DNA of 64,000 nucleotides from Ardenticatenaceae bacterium (GTDB lineage: Bacteria; Chloroflexota; Anaerolineae; Promineifilales; Promineifilaceae), in assembly GCA_020634375.1 (NCBI GenBank), contig JACKBX010000011.1:1-64000 (forward strand), read 5' to 3'. Below the pieces are notes generated by a model, which was not told the origin of the DNA, did no database searches, and saw only the letters and a list, made by a program, of their open reading frames with translations. The position numbers and the translations under genes are program-made. Shown here piece after piece: positions 55,481 through 64,000 of this stretch; the stretch's first letter is position 1; every line of letters begins with the position of its first letter.

Positions 55481-56395
55481 ATGACTTTAGAATCTCCCTT
55501 AATCATCGCTCCTGCTGTTGCTGAGGCGCTAGTGGCGAATACGCCGGTTGTGGCGCTGGAAAGTACCGTGATTACGCATGGGTTGCCGTATCCGCAGAAT
55601 GTGGAAACGGCCGTTGCCATGGAAGCCTCTGTCCGTGAAGGTGGCGCACTCCCCGCCACCATCGCCATCATTCAAGGCCAAATTTATGTGGGGCTAACGC
55701 CTGACCAACTTGAATACTTGGGAACGCGACACCGCGACGATGTGCGCAAATGCAGCCGCCGCGATTTGCCGCTGGTGCTGGCGCAAAAAATGGACGGCGC
55801 TACCACCGTTGCTGGGACGATGATTGTGGCCCATCTCGCTGGGATTCAACTCTTTGCCACTGGCGGCATTGGCGGCGTGCATCGCGGCCATCCGTTTGAT
55901 GTGAGCGCCGATTTGAGCGAGCTTGGGCGCACGCCGGTCACGGTGGTGTGCAGCGGAGCCAAATCCATTTTGGACTTGCCCGCGACCCGCGAAGTGCTGG
56001 AAACCAACGGCGTGCTCGTGGTGGGATATGGCACGGATGATCTGCCAGCCTTCTTTACACGCAGCAGCGGTCTGCCCGTTGACGTGCGTTTGGATACGCC
56101 AACGGCCGTTGCTCAACTCATTGAAGCCCGCCGTGCACTTAATTTGCAATCTGGAACGCTAGTCACAGTACCCGTTCCCAGCAAGTGGGAGATGGACGCG
56201 GATGAGATGGAGCGCATCATCACGCAGGCAACTGCGGAAGCGGACGCGCAGGGTATTCATGGGGCAGCGGCCACGCCCTGGCTGTTGGGGCGTGTGGTGG
56301 AATTGACAAACGGCCGTTCCCTGCAAGCCAACACCGCTCTTTTGCGCAATAATGGTCTCGTTGCTGGGCAAATTGCTGCTGCCTTAACAAGTTGA
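55481..56395 (+). CDS. psuG: Pseudouridine-5'-phosphate glycosidase
   Basis: 304 residues, the normal length. VALESTVITHGLPYPQN is the family N-terminal motif; MDGATTVAGTMIVAHLAGIQ contains the catalytic Lys-equivalent region, and FATGGIGGVHRG and VVCSGAKSILDLPATRE are conserved. It cleaves pseudouridine 5'-phosphate to uracil and ribose 5-phosphate. No psuK kinase is next to it. It follows the molybdopterin gene by 25 bases and may be co-transcribed. Confidence 0.94.
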   Translation: MTLESPLIIAPAVAEALVANTPVVALESTVITHGLPYPQNVETAVAMEASVREGGALPATIAIIQGQIYVGLTPDQLEYLGTRHRDDVRKCSRRDLPLVLAQKMDGATTVAGTMIVAHLAGIQLFATGGIGGVHRGHPFDVSADLSELGRTPVTVVCSGAKSILDLPATREVLETNGVLVVGYGTDDLPAFFTRSSGLPVDVRLDTPTAVAQLIEARRALNLQSGTLVTVPVPSKWEMDADEMERIITQATAEADAQGIHGAAATPWLLGRVVELTNGRSLQANTALLRNNGLVAGQIAAALTS

Positions 56396-56600
56396 GCAAC
56401 AAGTGGCAAGCCAGCCCATTTGTCTATCACACTACCTTCCTATCGTTCACCTCGTGACTTCCGTTATAATTGGGGAAGATTATCCAGGTTATGTTGTAAT
56501 CTGGGAACATGGAAATTGCGTGAAATTCTATGAACCAGGCCATTAAGCACCATCTATAACCTTAAAATTAGTGTATCATCTTTAAACATCACTCTAAAAA

Positions 56601-56646
56601 TGATGTACGTCATCCATGTGACTAACAGAGTTTTTAATCTTATAGA
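56601..56646 (+). promoter_or_regulatory. Crp/Fnr-like site and promoter candidate before the membrane histidine kinase
   Basis: TGATGTACGTCA (56601-56612) is a perfect TGA-N6-TCA palindrome. TAATCT (56635-56640) as -10 would set transcription near 56647 with the site centred about 41 bases upstream. The gap 56396-56600 also has an isolated TATAAT at 56465-56470 and no gene. Confidence 0.5.
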
Positions 56647-56661
56647 GCTAAAATCAGATTT

Positions 56662-58134
56662 ATGACGAAGGGTATAGCCACCATCACCCAAAAAGAAACC
56701 CGACGGTTCAACTGGCTTCTGCTCACAATTTTTTTGCTAACGGCCGTCATCCAGGCAGGTGCATTTTACGTCGTCGCTGGCGTCATGCTCAATATGCCCC
56801 TGCGTCAATGGCTGCCTATCCTGGCTATAGCAACCGGCATCCTCCTCTTGATTGTCGGCATTATTTACTCACTGGTTGCACAATCCAACGAACGGTTAAA
56901 TAACTCGCTGCGCCTCTTCTTCAAAGAGGAAACGCAGCATTTACAAGAAACGAACAAACGCGCCTATCGTTTGCAGCAAATGGCCTCTACGCTGCGAGCC
57001 ACGTTGAGCTTTGAACGGGTAGTGGAAGCGGCATTGGACGTGTGCAGTCTGGAACTGGAAGAGATGGGCACGTCTCGCCAATCTTTGGTGGGTGCTGTCT
57101 TTCTCTATCATGGCACGGAACTATACCCGGTTGCCACGCGCGGTTTCATCGGGACTGATGATAAAAAAAGCATCCCTGGCAATGCCGGTGTGGTAGGCGA
57201 GGCGCTAACCAATGCCGAACCCACCGTTACCCAAGACCCCCGTCGTGATCCTGAATTGAAATCTTTTGCGACATTTCAAAGTTGTGTAACGGCCGTTTGC
57301 ATCCCCCTTCGCGCCGGTTTCCAAATATTCGGAGCAATGGTCATTGGTTCCGGCAAACCAGTAGAATTCAACCGCAATCATTTTGAATTATTTAACGCCG
57401 TCGCTGACCAGGCCGTCATCGCTTTGCAAAATGCCCAGCTCTACCAGCAGCTCACTGCCGAAAAGCAACGCCTTATTGAGGCCGATGAAGAAGCCCGCAA
57501 AGAACTTGCCCGCGATTTACACGATGGCCCTACGCAAAGCATTGCTGCCATTGCCATGCGCATCAACTTCATCCGCTCTCTGGTCACAAAAGACCCACGC
57601 CAAAGCCTACAAGAATTGGAAAAGGTAGAAGAGATTGCGAAGCGCACCGCCAAGGAAATTCGCGGGATGCTCTTCACCTTGCGCCCGTTGGTGCTGGAAA
57701 CACAAGGATTAGCCGCTGCCATCGAATCTGTGATGGGGCGCATCCGCGAAACGGACGGCTTAAACATGCGGCTGGTTGGCGGACAATATGGCGATTTGCT
57801 CAGCGAATCGGCGCAAAGTGTGGTCTTTTCCATCGTTGAAGAAGCACTGGGAAATGCACGAAAATATTCCGATGCCAAAGTGGTGGAAGTTCGTATGTGG
57901 AAGGAAGATGATCTATTTGTCGCCCGCATTCAAGACGACGGCATTGGTTTTGACACGGAAGATGTTAATCGTGATTACAGTTCTCGCGGCAGCTTGGGCA
58001 TGGTGAATATGCGGGAACGCGCTGAACGTATTGAAGGGTCGCTGCGTGTGGAGTCGACTCCGGGCAAAGGGACAATGGTGATGCTGGTTGTGCCACTGCG
58101 CAAGCACGGCCGTCATGCGCAAAATGGAAGATAA
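56662..58134 (+). CDS. Membrane histidine kinase with GAF domain, HisKA_3 type
   Basis: 490 residues. Two membrane segments (WLLLTIFLLTAVIQAGAFYV and LPILAIATGILLLIVGIIYS) are followed by a coiled linker, a GAF domain (about 110-265), the H-box ARKELARDLHDGPTQSIAAI and an ATPase domain (VEEALGNARKYSDA, DDGIGFD, GSLGMVNMRERAE). It belongs to the NarX/DegS-like class that normally pairs with a NarL-type regulator; none lies adjacent, so it is an orphan or shares the one at 39695-40348. The ligand is unknown. Confidence 0.9.
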   Translation: MTKGIATITQKETRRFNWLLLTIFLLTAVIQAGAFYVVAGVMLNMPLRQWLPILAIATGILLLIVGIIYSLVAQSNERLNNSLRLFFKEETQHLQETNKRAYRLQQMASTLRATLSFERVVEAALDVCSLELEEMGTSRQSLVGAVFLYHGTELYPVATRGFIGTDDKKSIPGNAGVVGEALTNAEPTVTQDPRRDPELKSFATFQSCVTAVCIPLRAGFQIFGAMVIGSGKPVEFNRNHFELFNAVADQAVIALQNAQLYQQLTAEKQRLIEADEEARKELARDLHDGPTQSIAAIAMRINFIRSLVTKDPRQSLQELEKVEEIAKRTAKEIRGMLFTLRPLVLETQGLAAAIESVMGRIRETDGLNMRLVGGQYGDLLSESAQSVVFSIVEEALGNARKYSDAKVVEVRMWKEDDLFVARIQDDGIGFDTEDVNRDYSSRGSLGMVNMRERAERIEGSLRVESTPGKGTMVMLVVPLRKHGRHAQNGR

Positions 58135-59536
58135 AATTACAAGTCACAAGTTACAACTTGCTTTTTTTCAGCGCCCGCCATTGTGGGCGCTGATTTTGTT
58201 AATGGCCTTGGGATATGGGTTGATGGCCGTATGGTTTCCGCTGCACCCGCATGTTAATCAGGTGCCATTAGCCGACATCCGCACCTTTACGCCCTCGTTA
58301 GCCGCAGGTGGGGCGTATGCGCTGCTGCTGCTGGCCTTGTTTGGTCTCTATGCGTTGGCAGCACGACGGGCAGCAAACCTTTCCCTTACCCAACTGCTGC
58401 TTATCACCCTGCTTTTTAGCCTACCTCTGCTTTTCACTTATCCCATCAATGCCACCGACATCTACCGCTACTTTCTGCGCGGGCGCGTCAGCAGTGTATA
58501 TGGCGAAAGTCCCTACGCCGCACCGCCCAACCAATTCAGTGATGACCCTTATCTACCCTTTGGCGGTGAATGGGCAGACCAGACTTCCCCCTATGGCCCC
58601 TTGTGGGAAATGACGGCGGCAGGCATAACGGCCGTTGCCCCCGACAACCTCTATCTCTCCCTGCTGCTCTTCAAAGGGCTGGGGCTGCTGCTGCATTTGG
58701 CGGCCACTGTGTTGATTTGGAAAGTGACAGGTTACAGACAAGTTACAAGCGAATCGGCCATCCTTTGGGCTTGGAATCCCGCACTCCTGCTCACTTTCGT
58801 TGTGGATGCGCACAATGACATTTTGATGCTCTGTTTGCTGCTGTTGGGTTATTGGGTCATGCAGCGGAAACATCTGACAGCCGGGTTTTTGTTGATGGCC
58901 CTGGCTCCTCTTGCCAAGCCCATTGGCCTGCTGCCCCTGCCCTTTTTCTGGCTGGCAAGCTGGCGGGAGCAAAAAGGGAGGGCACGATGGGCATATACGG
59001 CCGTTACCATTCTCGGCAGTATACTCTTGGCGTGGTTGGCCTTTCTACCCTTCGGTTCGCCGCTAGAGTTGGCGCAAAGGCTGCTGTACGAAGCGAGCGA
59101 CGTAGGCGGCTTCTCGATTCCCGTACTCATCATTTTGGGGCTGCGCGAAGTGGGGCAAAATCCTTCCATTCCACTGGTCATCAATTTAGCGCGAGGTGTG
59201 TTTGTGGGAACGGCCGTATGGCTGGCATGGCAAACCATGAGAGGCAAACTCCCACCGCACCGCAGCGCCGCCGTTATCTTTCTTGCCTACATTTTCACCG
59301 CCTTCAGCTTCCGCATTTGGTACACAACGTGGGCCTTCCCCTGGCTCCTGCTAGCGCAAAACCAGGCGCGGAGGCGCATGGGCATCACCCTGCTGCTTAC
59401 CGCACAGCTTTCCGTCCTCATCTACGGCCACTTGCGCGTTTATGCCCTCGGCGGCAGTCAAACATTGGCTCATCTCATCGGCGTTCCCTTCACCCTGGGC
59501 CTGCCATTGCTGTGGAACATGAAACGTGATGCGTGA
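58124..59536 (+). CDS. Polytopic membrane glycosyltransferase-like protein (mannosyltransferase/GT87-like)
   Basis: About 470 residues with eleven to thirteen hydrophobic segments. The first outer loop has FTYPINATDIYRYFLRGRVS, where an Asp near the start of the loop fits the catalytic site of polyprenol-linked GT-C enzymes. QTSPYGPLWEMTA and LAPLAKPIGLLPLPFF resemble the alpha-mannosyltransferase branch. It should move a sugar from a lipid carrier outside the membrane. The ATG at 58124 overlaps the kinase stop by 11 bases. Acceptor unknown. Confidence 0.75.
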   Translation: MEDKITSHKLQLAFFQRPPLWALILLMALGYGLMAVWFPLHPHVNQVPLADIRTFTPSLAAGGAYALLLLALFGLYALAARRAANLSLTQLLLITLLFSLPLLFTYPINATDIYRYFLRGRVSSVYGESPYAAPPNQFSDDPYLPFGGEWADQTSPYGPLWEMTAAGITAVAPDNLYLSLLLFKGLGLLLHLAATVLIWKVTGYRQVTSESAILWAWNPALLLTFVVDAHNDILMLCLLLLGYWVMQRKHLTAGFLLMALAPLAKPIGLLPLPFFWLASWREQKGRARWAYTAVTILGSILLAWLAFLPFGSPLELAQRLLYEASDVGGFSIPVLIILGLREVGQNPSIPLVINLARGVFVGTAVWLAWQTMRGKLPPHRSAAVIFLAYIFTAFSFRIWYTTWAFPWLLLAQNQARRRMGITLLLTAQLSVLIYGHLRVYALGGSQTLAHLIGVPFTLGLPLLWNMKRDA

Positions 59537-59629
59537 CATACTTCACTATCAACGGCTTACTGACTACTGTCCACCGTTCACTTTTTCCTCGTTTTGCGCA
59601 CAGCCCCACTCATGTTACTATTCGCCCCT

Positions 59630-61369
59630 ATGAAACGACCAGCCAGCATCCGCGCAAACAAGTGGCAAGTAGCCCCCCCGGTTCCTGCCGATATTCGCCA
59701 ACAACTCGCTCATTTGTCCCCCATTTTGCTGCAAGTGCTTTACAATCGCGGCATCATTGATCCAGCGCATATCCAGGCATTTTTGGACGGCCGTTATCTG
59801 GAAAACACCGACCCTTTCCTGCTTACGGATGTGGACACGGCCGTTGCCCGCATCAAACAAGCCATTGAAAACGACGAAACCATCATCGTCTACGGCGACT
59901 TCGACGCCGACGGCGTGACCTCCACCGTGCTGCTCATTGAAGCGCTGCGCGGGCTGGGCGTAGAGCGCAACAAGGCCCAGCCCTACATCCCCGACCGCGT
60001 GGATGAAGGCTACGGTCTAAACGTAGACGCGTTGACCAAACTACGCGAGGAAAAAGGAGCCAGCCTGGTCATCACCGTAGACTGCGGCATCCGCTCCGTA
60101 GCCGAAGTGGAACACGCTAATGCCATCGGGCTGGATATGATCATCACCGACCACCACAGCCTGGGACCAAAGCTGCCCCCCGCGCTGGCCGTCATCAACC
60201 CCAAACGACCAAACTCCGCCTACCCAGAAACAATGCTGGCCGGCGTGGGTATTGCCTTCAAGCTGGCGCAGGCATTGCGCCAGGCATTGCCTGATCGCGT
60301 CACCTTTAGCGAAGACGAATTACTCGATCTGGTTGCCATTGGCACGGTGGCTGACCTGGCCCCCCTGCTAGGCGAAAATCGCAAGCTGGTTCAAGAAGGA
60401 CTGCAAGTGCTGAACAAGGCGCGGCGGCCCGGTGTGGCCGCGCTGGCACAGGTTTCGCAGGTGACAATGGGGCAAATGACGGCCGAATCCATCGGTTTTG
60501 GCCTGGGGCCGCGCATTAATGCCGCCGGGCGGCTGGAACATGCTTACACAGCAGCAAAATTATTGGCCGCCAACAACATGATCACGGCAACCGATTTGGC
60601 AAACGAGCTAAACGCACTCAACCGCAGACGCCAACAGCTCACGTCTGACCTGTCGGCCAAAGCGGAAACACTGGTGAATACAGATGCGCCTATCCTCATT
60701 GCTGCCGACCCTGGTTTTGTGTCCGGTGTGGTGGGGCTGGTTGCCAGCCGTTTGGCAGAGAAATATTATCGCCCGGCGATTGTCATTGAGCAGGGTGAAG
60801 ACGAGAGTCGAGGGTCGTGCCGCTCTATCCCAGAGTTTCACATTACAGAAGCGCTGGACGAGGTGGCAGATTTGTTGGTGCGGCATGGCGGGCACGCGCA
60901 AGCAGCCGGGTTCACCGTTTGCAATGGGAATTTGCCATTGTTTATGGAACGTATGACGGAGATTGCCGCCGCACAGCTAGAAAAGGTAGAGCTAGCGCCA
61001 ACCATTGCCATTGACGCAGAAATCGGACTGGACGCGGTGGATTGGGCATTGTTTGAAATGTTGGCCGCGCTGCAACCAACGGGAAATGCGAATGCCTCAC
61101 CGGTCTTTTTGAGCCGGGGCGCGGAAGTGGTATTCCATAAGCGGGTTGGGCAAGACGGATCACATTTGCAGTTGAAGTTGAGCACGGGAAACGGCCGTGC
61201 CAACACCGCCTACCGCATCCTTCCCGCCATCGCCTTCCGCCAGGGCGACTGGGCTGACGCCCTGCCGCAATACGTGGACATTGTGTACACCATCGGCGTC
61301 AACGAGTGGCGCGGCCAACGTAATTTGCAGTTGATGGTGCAGGATATTCAACCTACAAGATTTGAGTAA
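59630..61369 (+). CDS. recJ: Single-stranded-DNA-specific exonuclease RecJ
   Basis: About 580 residues from ATG 59630 (MKRPASIRANKW); earlier starts at 59612 or 59594 are possible. DHH-family motifs follow: YGDFDADGVTSTVLL, VITVDCGIRS, ITDHHSLG, and VAIGTVADLAPL. Later FGLGPRINAAGRL and HGGHAQAAGFTV form the DHHA1 domain. It degrades single-stranded DNA 5' to 3' in recombination and mismatch repair. Confidence 0.93.
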   Translation: MKRPASIRANKWQVAPPVPADIRQQLAHLSPILLQVLYNRGIIDPAHIQAFLDGRYLENTDPFLLTDVDTAVARIKQAIENDETIIVYGDFDADGVTSTVLLIEALRGLGVERNKAQPYIPDRVDEGYGLNVDALTKLREEKGASLVITVDCGIRSVAEVEHANAIGLDMIITDHHSLGPKLPPALAVINPKRPNSAYPETMLAGVGIAFKLAQALRQALPDRVTFSEDELLDLVAIGTVADLAPLLGENRKLVQEGLQVLNKARRPGVAALAQVSQVTMGQMTAESIGFGLGPRINAAGRLEHAYTAAKLLAANNMITATDLANELNALNRRRQQLTSDLSAKAETLVNTDAPILIAADPGFVSGVVGLVASRLAEKYYRPAIVIEQGEDESRGSCRSIPEFHITEALDEVADLLVRHGGHAQAAGFTVCNGNLPLFMERMTEIAAAQLEKVELAPTIAIDAEIGLDAVDWALFEMLAALQPTGNANASPVFLSRGAEVVFHKRVGQDGSHLQLKLSTGNGRANTAYRILPAIAFRQGDWADALPQYVDIVYTIGVNEWRGQRNLQLMVQDIQPTRFE

Positions 61370-61370
61370 T

Positions 61371-61407
61371 AAGTTACAAGTTACATGTAACCTGCAACTT
61401 GTAACTT
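61371..61407. repeat. Intergenic inverted repeat (AAGTTACA family)
   Basis: AAGTTACAAGTT (61371-61382) pairs with AACTTGTAACTT (61396-61407), between recJ and the epimerase gene. Confidence 0.65.
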
Positions 61408-61432
61408 GCAACCTTATAAAGGGAGTGAAAAC

Positions 61433-62386
61433 ATGAAAGTCTTGGTAACAGGAGCCGCCGGTTTTATTGGCAGCCATTTGGCAGAAAAATTAGCAAAGCG
61501 CGGTGACGAGGTCGTGGGCATTGATAACTTCAATGACGTAGTCTACCCCTCCAGCCATAAACGCCACGCCGTTAAACGGCTGGCGGCTTACGATAACATA
61601 CGCATCATCGAAACCGATATCCGTGACCGCGAAGGGATGTTTGCACTGTTTGCCGCCGAGAAGTTTGATGCGGTAGCGCATCTGGCGGCGTTGGCAGGCG
61701 TGCGTAACGCCGTCAAATATCCGGCGCTGTATGTGGAAGTGGACTTGAATGGTACGCAAAATCTAATGGATGCGGCACTAGAACATAAGGTAGGCAACTT
61801 TGTCTTTGCCTCCACCTCTTCTGTGTATGGCAATACAACGGTGATTCCGTTTGTGGAAACGGACAATTGTGATCGGCCGTTGCAGCCGTATGCGGCGGCA
61901 AAGCGGGCGGCGGAAATGCTGGGACACAGCTATCACCACTTGTTTGGCTTGAATTTTACGGTGCTGCGCTTTTTTACGGTGTATGGGCCTTACGGCCGTC
62001 CCGACATGATGGCCTACCTGCTGGCGGAAAGTGTCACCAAAGGGCTGCAAATCCCCCTGTATGAGGGAGGGCAGATGTACCGCGATTGGACCTTCATCAA
62101 CGACATCACCAGCGGGATAGCGCTGGCGTTGGATAAGCCATTGGGCTACGAAATCATCAACATTGGGCGCGGCGAACCGACGCTGCTGGCAGACTTTGTG
62201 CACATGATCGAGGACTTGGCGGGCAACAAAGCCAATGTTGTGCATAAGCCCAAATTGGCCGCCGACTTTGTGCGTAATCAGGCAGACATCACTAAAGCAC
62301 GCACGTTGCTGGGCTATGACCCGCAAACATCTGTAAAGGAAGGGGTGCGTATCTTCTGGGAATGGTATGCGAGTCGTGAGGCATGA
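61433..62386 (+). CDS. NAD-dependent sugar-nucleotide epimerase/dehydratase (SDR family)
   Basis: 317 residues from ATG 61433, which has GGGAG seven bases upstream. VTGAAGFIGSHLAEKL is the NAD loop, FASTSSVYG and YAAAKRAAE the catalytic Ser and Tyr-x3-Lys. RFFTVYGPYGRPDMM and MYRDWTFINDIT resemble UDP-glucuronate 4-epimerases. It likely epimerises a UDP-sugar for surface polysaccharide, in keeping with the membrane glycosyltransferase two genes earlier. Confidence 0.88.
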   Translation: MKVLVTGAAGFIGSHLAEKLAKRGDEVVGIDNFNDVVYPSSHKRHAVKRLAAYDNIRIIETDIRDREGMFALFAAEKFDAVAHLAALAGVRNAVKYPALYVEVDLNGTQNLMDAALEHKVGNFVFASTSSVYGNTTVIPFVETDNCDRPLQPYAAAKRAAEMLGHSYHHLFGLNFTVLRFFTVYGPYGRPDMMAYLLAESVTKGLQIPLYEGGQMYRDWTFINDITSGIALALDKPLGYEIINIGRGEPTLLADFVHMIEDLAGNKANVVHKPKLAADFVRNQADITKARTLLGYDPQTSVKEGVRIFWEWYASREA

Positions 62387-62404
62387 CGAGTCACGTCTTA
62401 CGTT

Positions 62405-62413
62405 TGGTATAAT
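62405..62413 (+). promoter_or_regulatory. Extended -10 promoter for the RNase D gene
   Basis: TGGTATAAT has perfect TATAAT (62408-62413) with TG extension; the transcript would start near 62420, some 63 bases before the ATG. Confidence 0.5.
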
Positions 62414-62482
62414 TGAGCGCGATGAAAAATTGGCAAACGGCGGCAGACACAATGATTGACAGAATGATACTGGAGGCGCACG

Positions 62483-63604
62483 ATGCGATTGCCGCCACAT
62501 AAGTTTATTGCAACGCCTCATCATTGGCAGCAATGTTTGCAAGCATTGCAAAAAGAACCCCGGTTAGCGATTGACCTGGAAGCAAACAGTATGTTCGCTT
62601 ACCGCGAACGGGTTTGCCTGATTCAAATTTCGATTCCAGGCCAGGATTACATTATTGACCCGGAAGCGCACCTAGACTTGGGTGGGTTGGGTGCAATTGT
62701 GCAAGATACGGCCGTGCAAAAGGTATTTCATGCCGCGGAATATGATCTGATTTTGCTCAAGCGACAGTATGGCTGGCAAGCAAACAATTTGTTTGACACC
62801 ATGTGGGCAGCGCGGATTCTGGGATACAAGCAGTATGGTTTAGCAAATATTCTCGGCCAACTGTATGGCATTAAGCTGGATAAACGGTATCAAAAGTCGA
62901 ATTGGTGTAGACGGCCGTTATCCCCAGCACATCTCAGTTACGCCCAGTACGACACCCATTTTCTGCTGCGACTTCGGGACAACCTGGCCGCAGAACTTGA
63001 GAAAGCGGGCCGGGTAGAAGAAGCGTTGGAGACATTTGTGCAGCAAACGGCCGTTACTCCGCACAATCACGACTTTGACCCAGAGAGTTTCCGCAACATC
63101 AGCGGAGCTAACGAGCTAAATTCGCGCCAACAAGCCATTCTCCGAGAACTGCATATCTTCCGCGATCAAATCGCGCAGCAGCGCGACAGACCCCTCTTCA
63201 AGATTTTTGGTGACCGGACATTGGTCGAATTGGCGAAAGCTATGCCACACACTTTGGCAGACTTAAAACCCATTTATGGCATGTCTGCCGGGCAGGTAGA
63301 GCGATACGGTGAGGCACTTCTGCGCGTCATTCGTCGCGGTCATAACGGGCCGCTGCCACCCCCACCCAAACGACACAAACGCCTGCCAGATGAGGTGATC
63401 ACACGCTACGACAAGCTGCATACGTGGCGCAAAGAACGGGCTAAAAAACGCGGCGTAGAATCTGATGTCATTGTCAGCCGCGAGGCGTTGTGGGCATTAG
63501 CAAAGGCCAATCCCCAAACCCAAAAGGAGTTGACCGCCATCTCAGAAATTGGCGATTGGCGGCAGCACACGTATGGCGATGAGATTTTGGCATTGTTGAA
63601 GTAG
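62483..63604 (+). CDS. rnd: Ribonuclease D
   Basis: 373 residues. The DEDDy exonuclease motifs are LAIDLEANS (Asp31, Glu33), VFHAAEYDLILL (Asp) and LSYAQYDTHFLL (Tyr and Asp). Two helical HRDC-like regions follow (about 210-290 and 305-373). It trims RNA 3' ends, mainly tRNA precursors. GGAGG is six bases before the ATG. Confidence 0.93.
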   Translation: MRLPPHKFIATPHHWQQCLQALQKEPRLAIDLEANSMFAYRERVCLIQISIPGQDYIIDPEAHLDLGGLGAIVQDTAVQKVFHAAEYDLILLKRQYGWQANNLFDTMWAARILGYKQYGLANILGQLYGIKLDKRYQKSNWCRRPLSPAHLSYAQYDTHFLLRLRDNLAAELEKAGRVEEALETFVQQTAVTPHNHDFDPESFRNISGANELNSRQQAILRELHIFRDQIAQQRDRPLFKIFGDRTLVELAKAMPHTLADLKPIYGMSAGQVERYGEALLRVIRRGHNGPLPPPPKRHKRLPDEVITRYDKLHTWRKERAKKRGVESDVIVSREALWALAKANPQTQKELTAISEIGDWRQHTYGDEILALLK

Positions 63605-63650
63605 CATTTCAGGCGGTCAGCATTTCAGATGGTCAGGCTGACAAACTAAA
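63605..63650. repeat. Intergenic word repeat (TCAGGCTGACAAACTAA family)
   Basis: CATTTCAGGCGGTCAG and CATTTCAGATGGTCAGGCTGACAAACTAA are close relatives of the tract at 49457-49535. Confidence 0.55.
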
Positions 63651-63662
63651 AGGAGCTTTCAG

Positions 63663-64000
63663 ATGCAAATTCAATTTCATGGAGCGGTGCGGACTGTAAC
63701 AGGGTCACAACACCTTTTGACGGTGAACGGCCGTAAAATCCTCCTCGACTGCGGGCTGTACCAAGGGTCTCGTAAAGAAAGCTACGCACGCAACCAAGAC
63801 CTGCCCTACGATGCTGCCGAGATTGACGTGCTGGTTCTCTCACATGCGCACATCGACCACAGTGGCAACATTCCCAACCTGGTTAAAAGCGGCTTCACAG
63901 GTGATATTGTCTGCACCTACGCAACCCGCGATTTATGCGCCATCATGCTGCGCGACAGCGCCAAAATCCAGCAGTATGACATCGAATACCTGAACAAAAA
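63663..64000 (+). CDS. Metallo-beta-lactamase-fold RNA-processing protein (beta-CASP type), 5' part
   Basis: 113 residues to the window end; the 3' part is outside. FHGAVRTVTGSQHLLTVNGR and LLDCGLYQG start the fold, and VLSHAHIDHSGNIPNLVKSG carries the zinc motif HxHxDH. This opening is typical of beta-CASP/KH-type ribonucleases (about 460 residues). AGGAG precedes the ATG. Confidence 0.88.
   Translation, partial: MQIQFHGAVRTVTGSQHLLTVNGRKILLDCGLYQGSRKESYARNQDLPYDAAEIDVLVLSHAHIDHSGNIPNLVKSGFTGDIVCTYATRDLCAIMLRDSAKIQQYDIEYLNK

Overview
The window looks like a chromosomal segment of an environmental bacterium, most plausibly Chloroflexota (Anaerolineae-like). I infer this from gene style only: multiheme respiration, a kinase/FHA pair, an ECF-sigma plus FecR-type protein with Pro/Thr-rich repeats, and a fused glycine-metabolism enzyme. 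No rRNA or marker phylogeny is present. Genes are dense, on both strands, with Shine-Dalgarno starts (GGAG or AGGAG) for many but not all genes. Two sequence-wide traits stand out. The octamer palindrome ACGGCCGT occurs about 105 times by hand count, roughly once per 600 bases, mostly inside genes. Many spacers are filled with short iterated words plus their reverse complements, giving long perfect hairpins.

Region 1 (1-12400, minus strand) is a multiheme-cytochrome, probably sulfur-respiratory, locus. Reading leftward from an ArsR-type regulator there are an octaheme cytochrome of the tetrathionate-reductase (Otr) type, a heptaheme cytochrome fused to a b-type membrane cytochrome, two YeeE/YedE sulfur-transport proteins (one with a rhodanese-like tail lacking its cysteine) and a terminator. 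After an inactivated IS982-type insertion come a 15-heme Otr-like cytochrome, a Tat-exported four-cluster ferredoxin, an NrfD-type quinol membrane protein and a terminator. No molybdopterin catalytic subunit is present.

Region 2 (12400-24400) holds a Ca/Na exchanger, a small PII-like protein, an ABC-2 exporter, a 1027-residue serine hydroxymethyltransferase-aminomethyltransferase fusion, a phosphoribosyltransferase, the SRP RNA with a strong terminator, a YabE-like G5/3D cell-wall protein, RsmA (KsgA) and adenosine deaminase. Region 3 (24400-34600) holds regulators (a degenerate receiver, an ECF-like sigma factor with a FecR-type partner carrying three exact 34-residue repeats, a kinase-CHASE2-cyclase giant protein divergent from an FHA protein), then alanine dehydrogenase overlapping a CoA-transferase.

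Region 4 (34700-52300) resembles a low-oxygen or redox-stress regulon: CBS proteins, a DsbA/VKOR pair, a GAF histidine kinase with a NarL-type regulator, two universal stress proteins around a LonH-like protease, a Crp/Fnr regulator, a hydroxylamine-oxidoreductase-like octaheme cytochrome, a protoglobin fused to a MoaD-like tail, and pyruvate phosphate dikinase. TGA-N6-TCA palindromes of Crp/Fnr type sit in front of several of these genes and both cytochrome operons.

Region 5 (52400-64000) has a xanthine-dehydrogenase-family protein whose 2Fe-2S domain has lost seven of eight cluster cysteines, pseudouridine-5'-phosphate glycosidase, a second histidine kinase, a membrane glycosyltransferase, RecJ, a sugar-nucleotide epimerase, RNase D, and the start of a beta-CASP metallo-beta-lactamase cut by the window end. 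I saw no tRNA, rRNA, CRISPR array or prophage.
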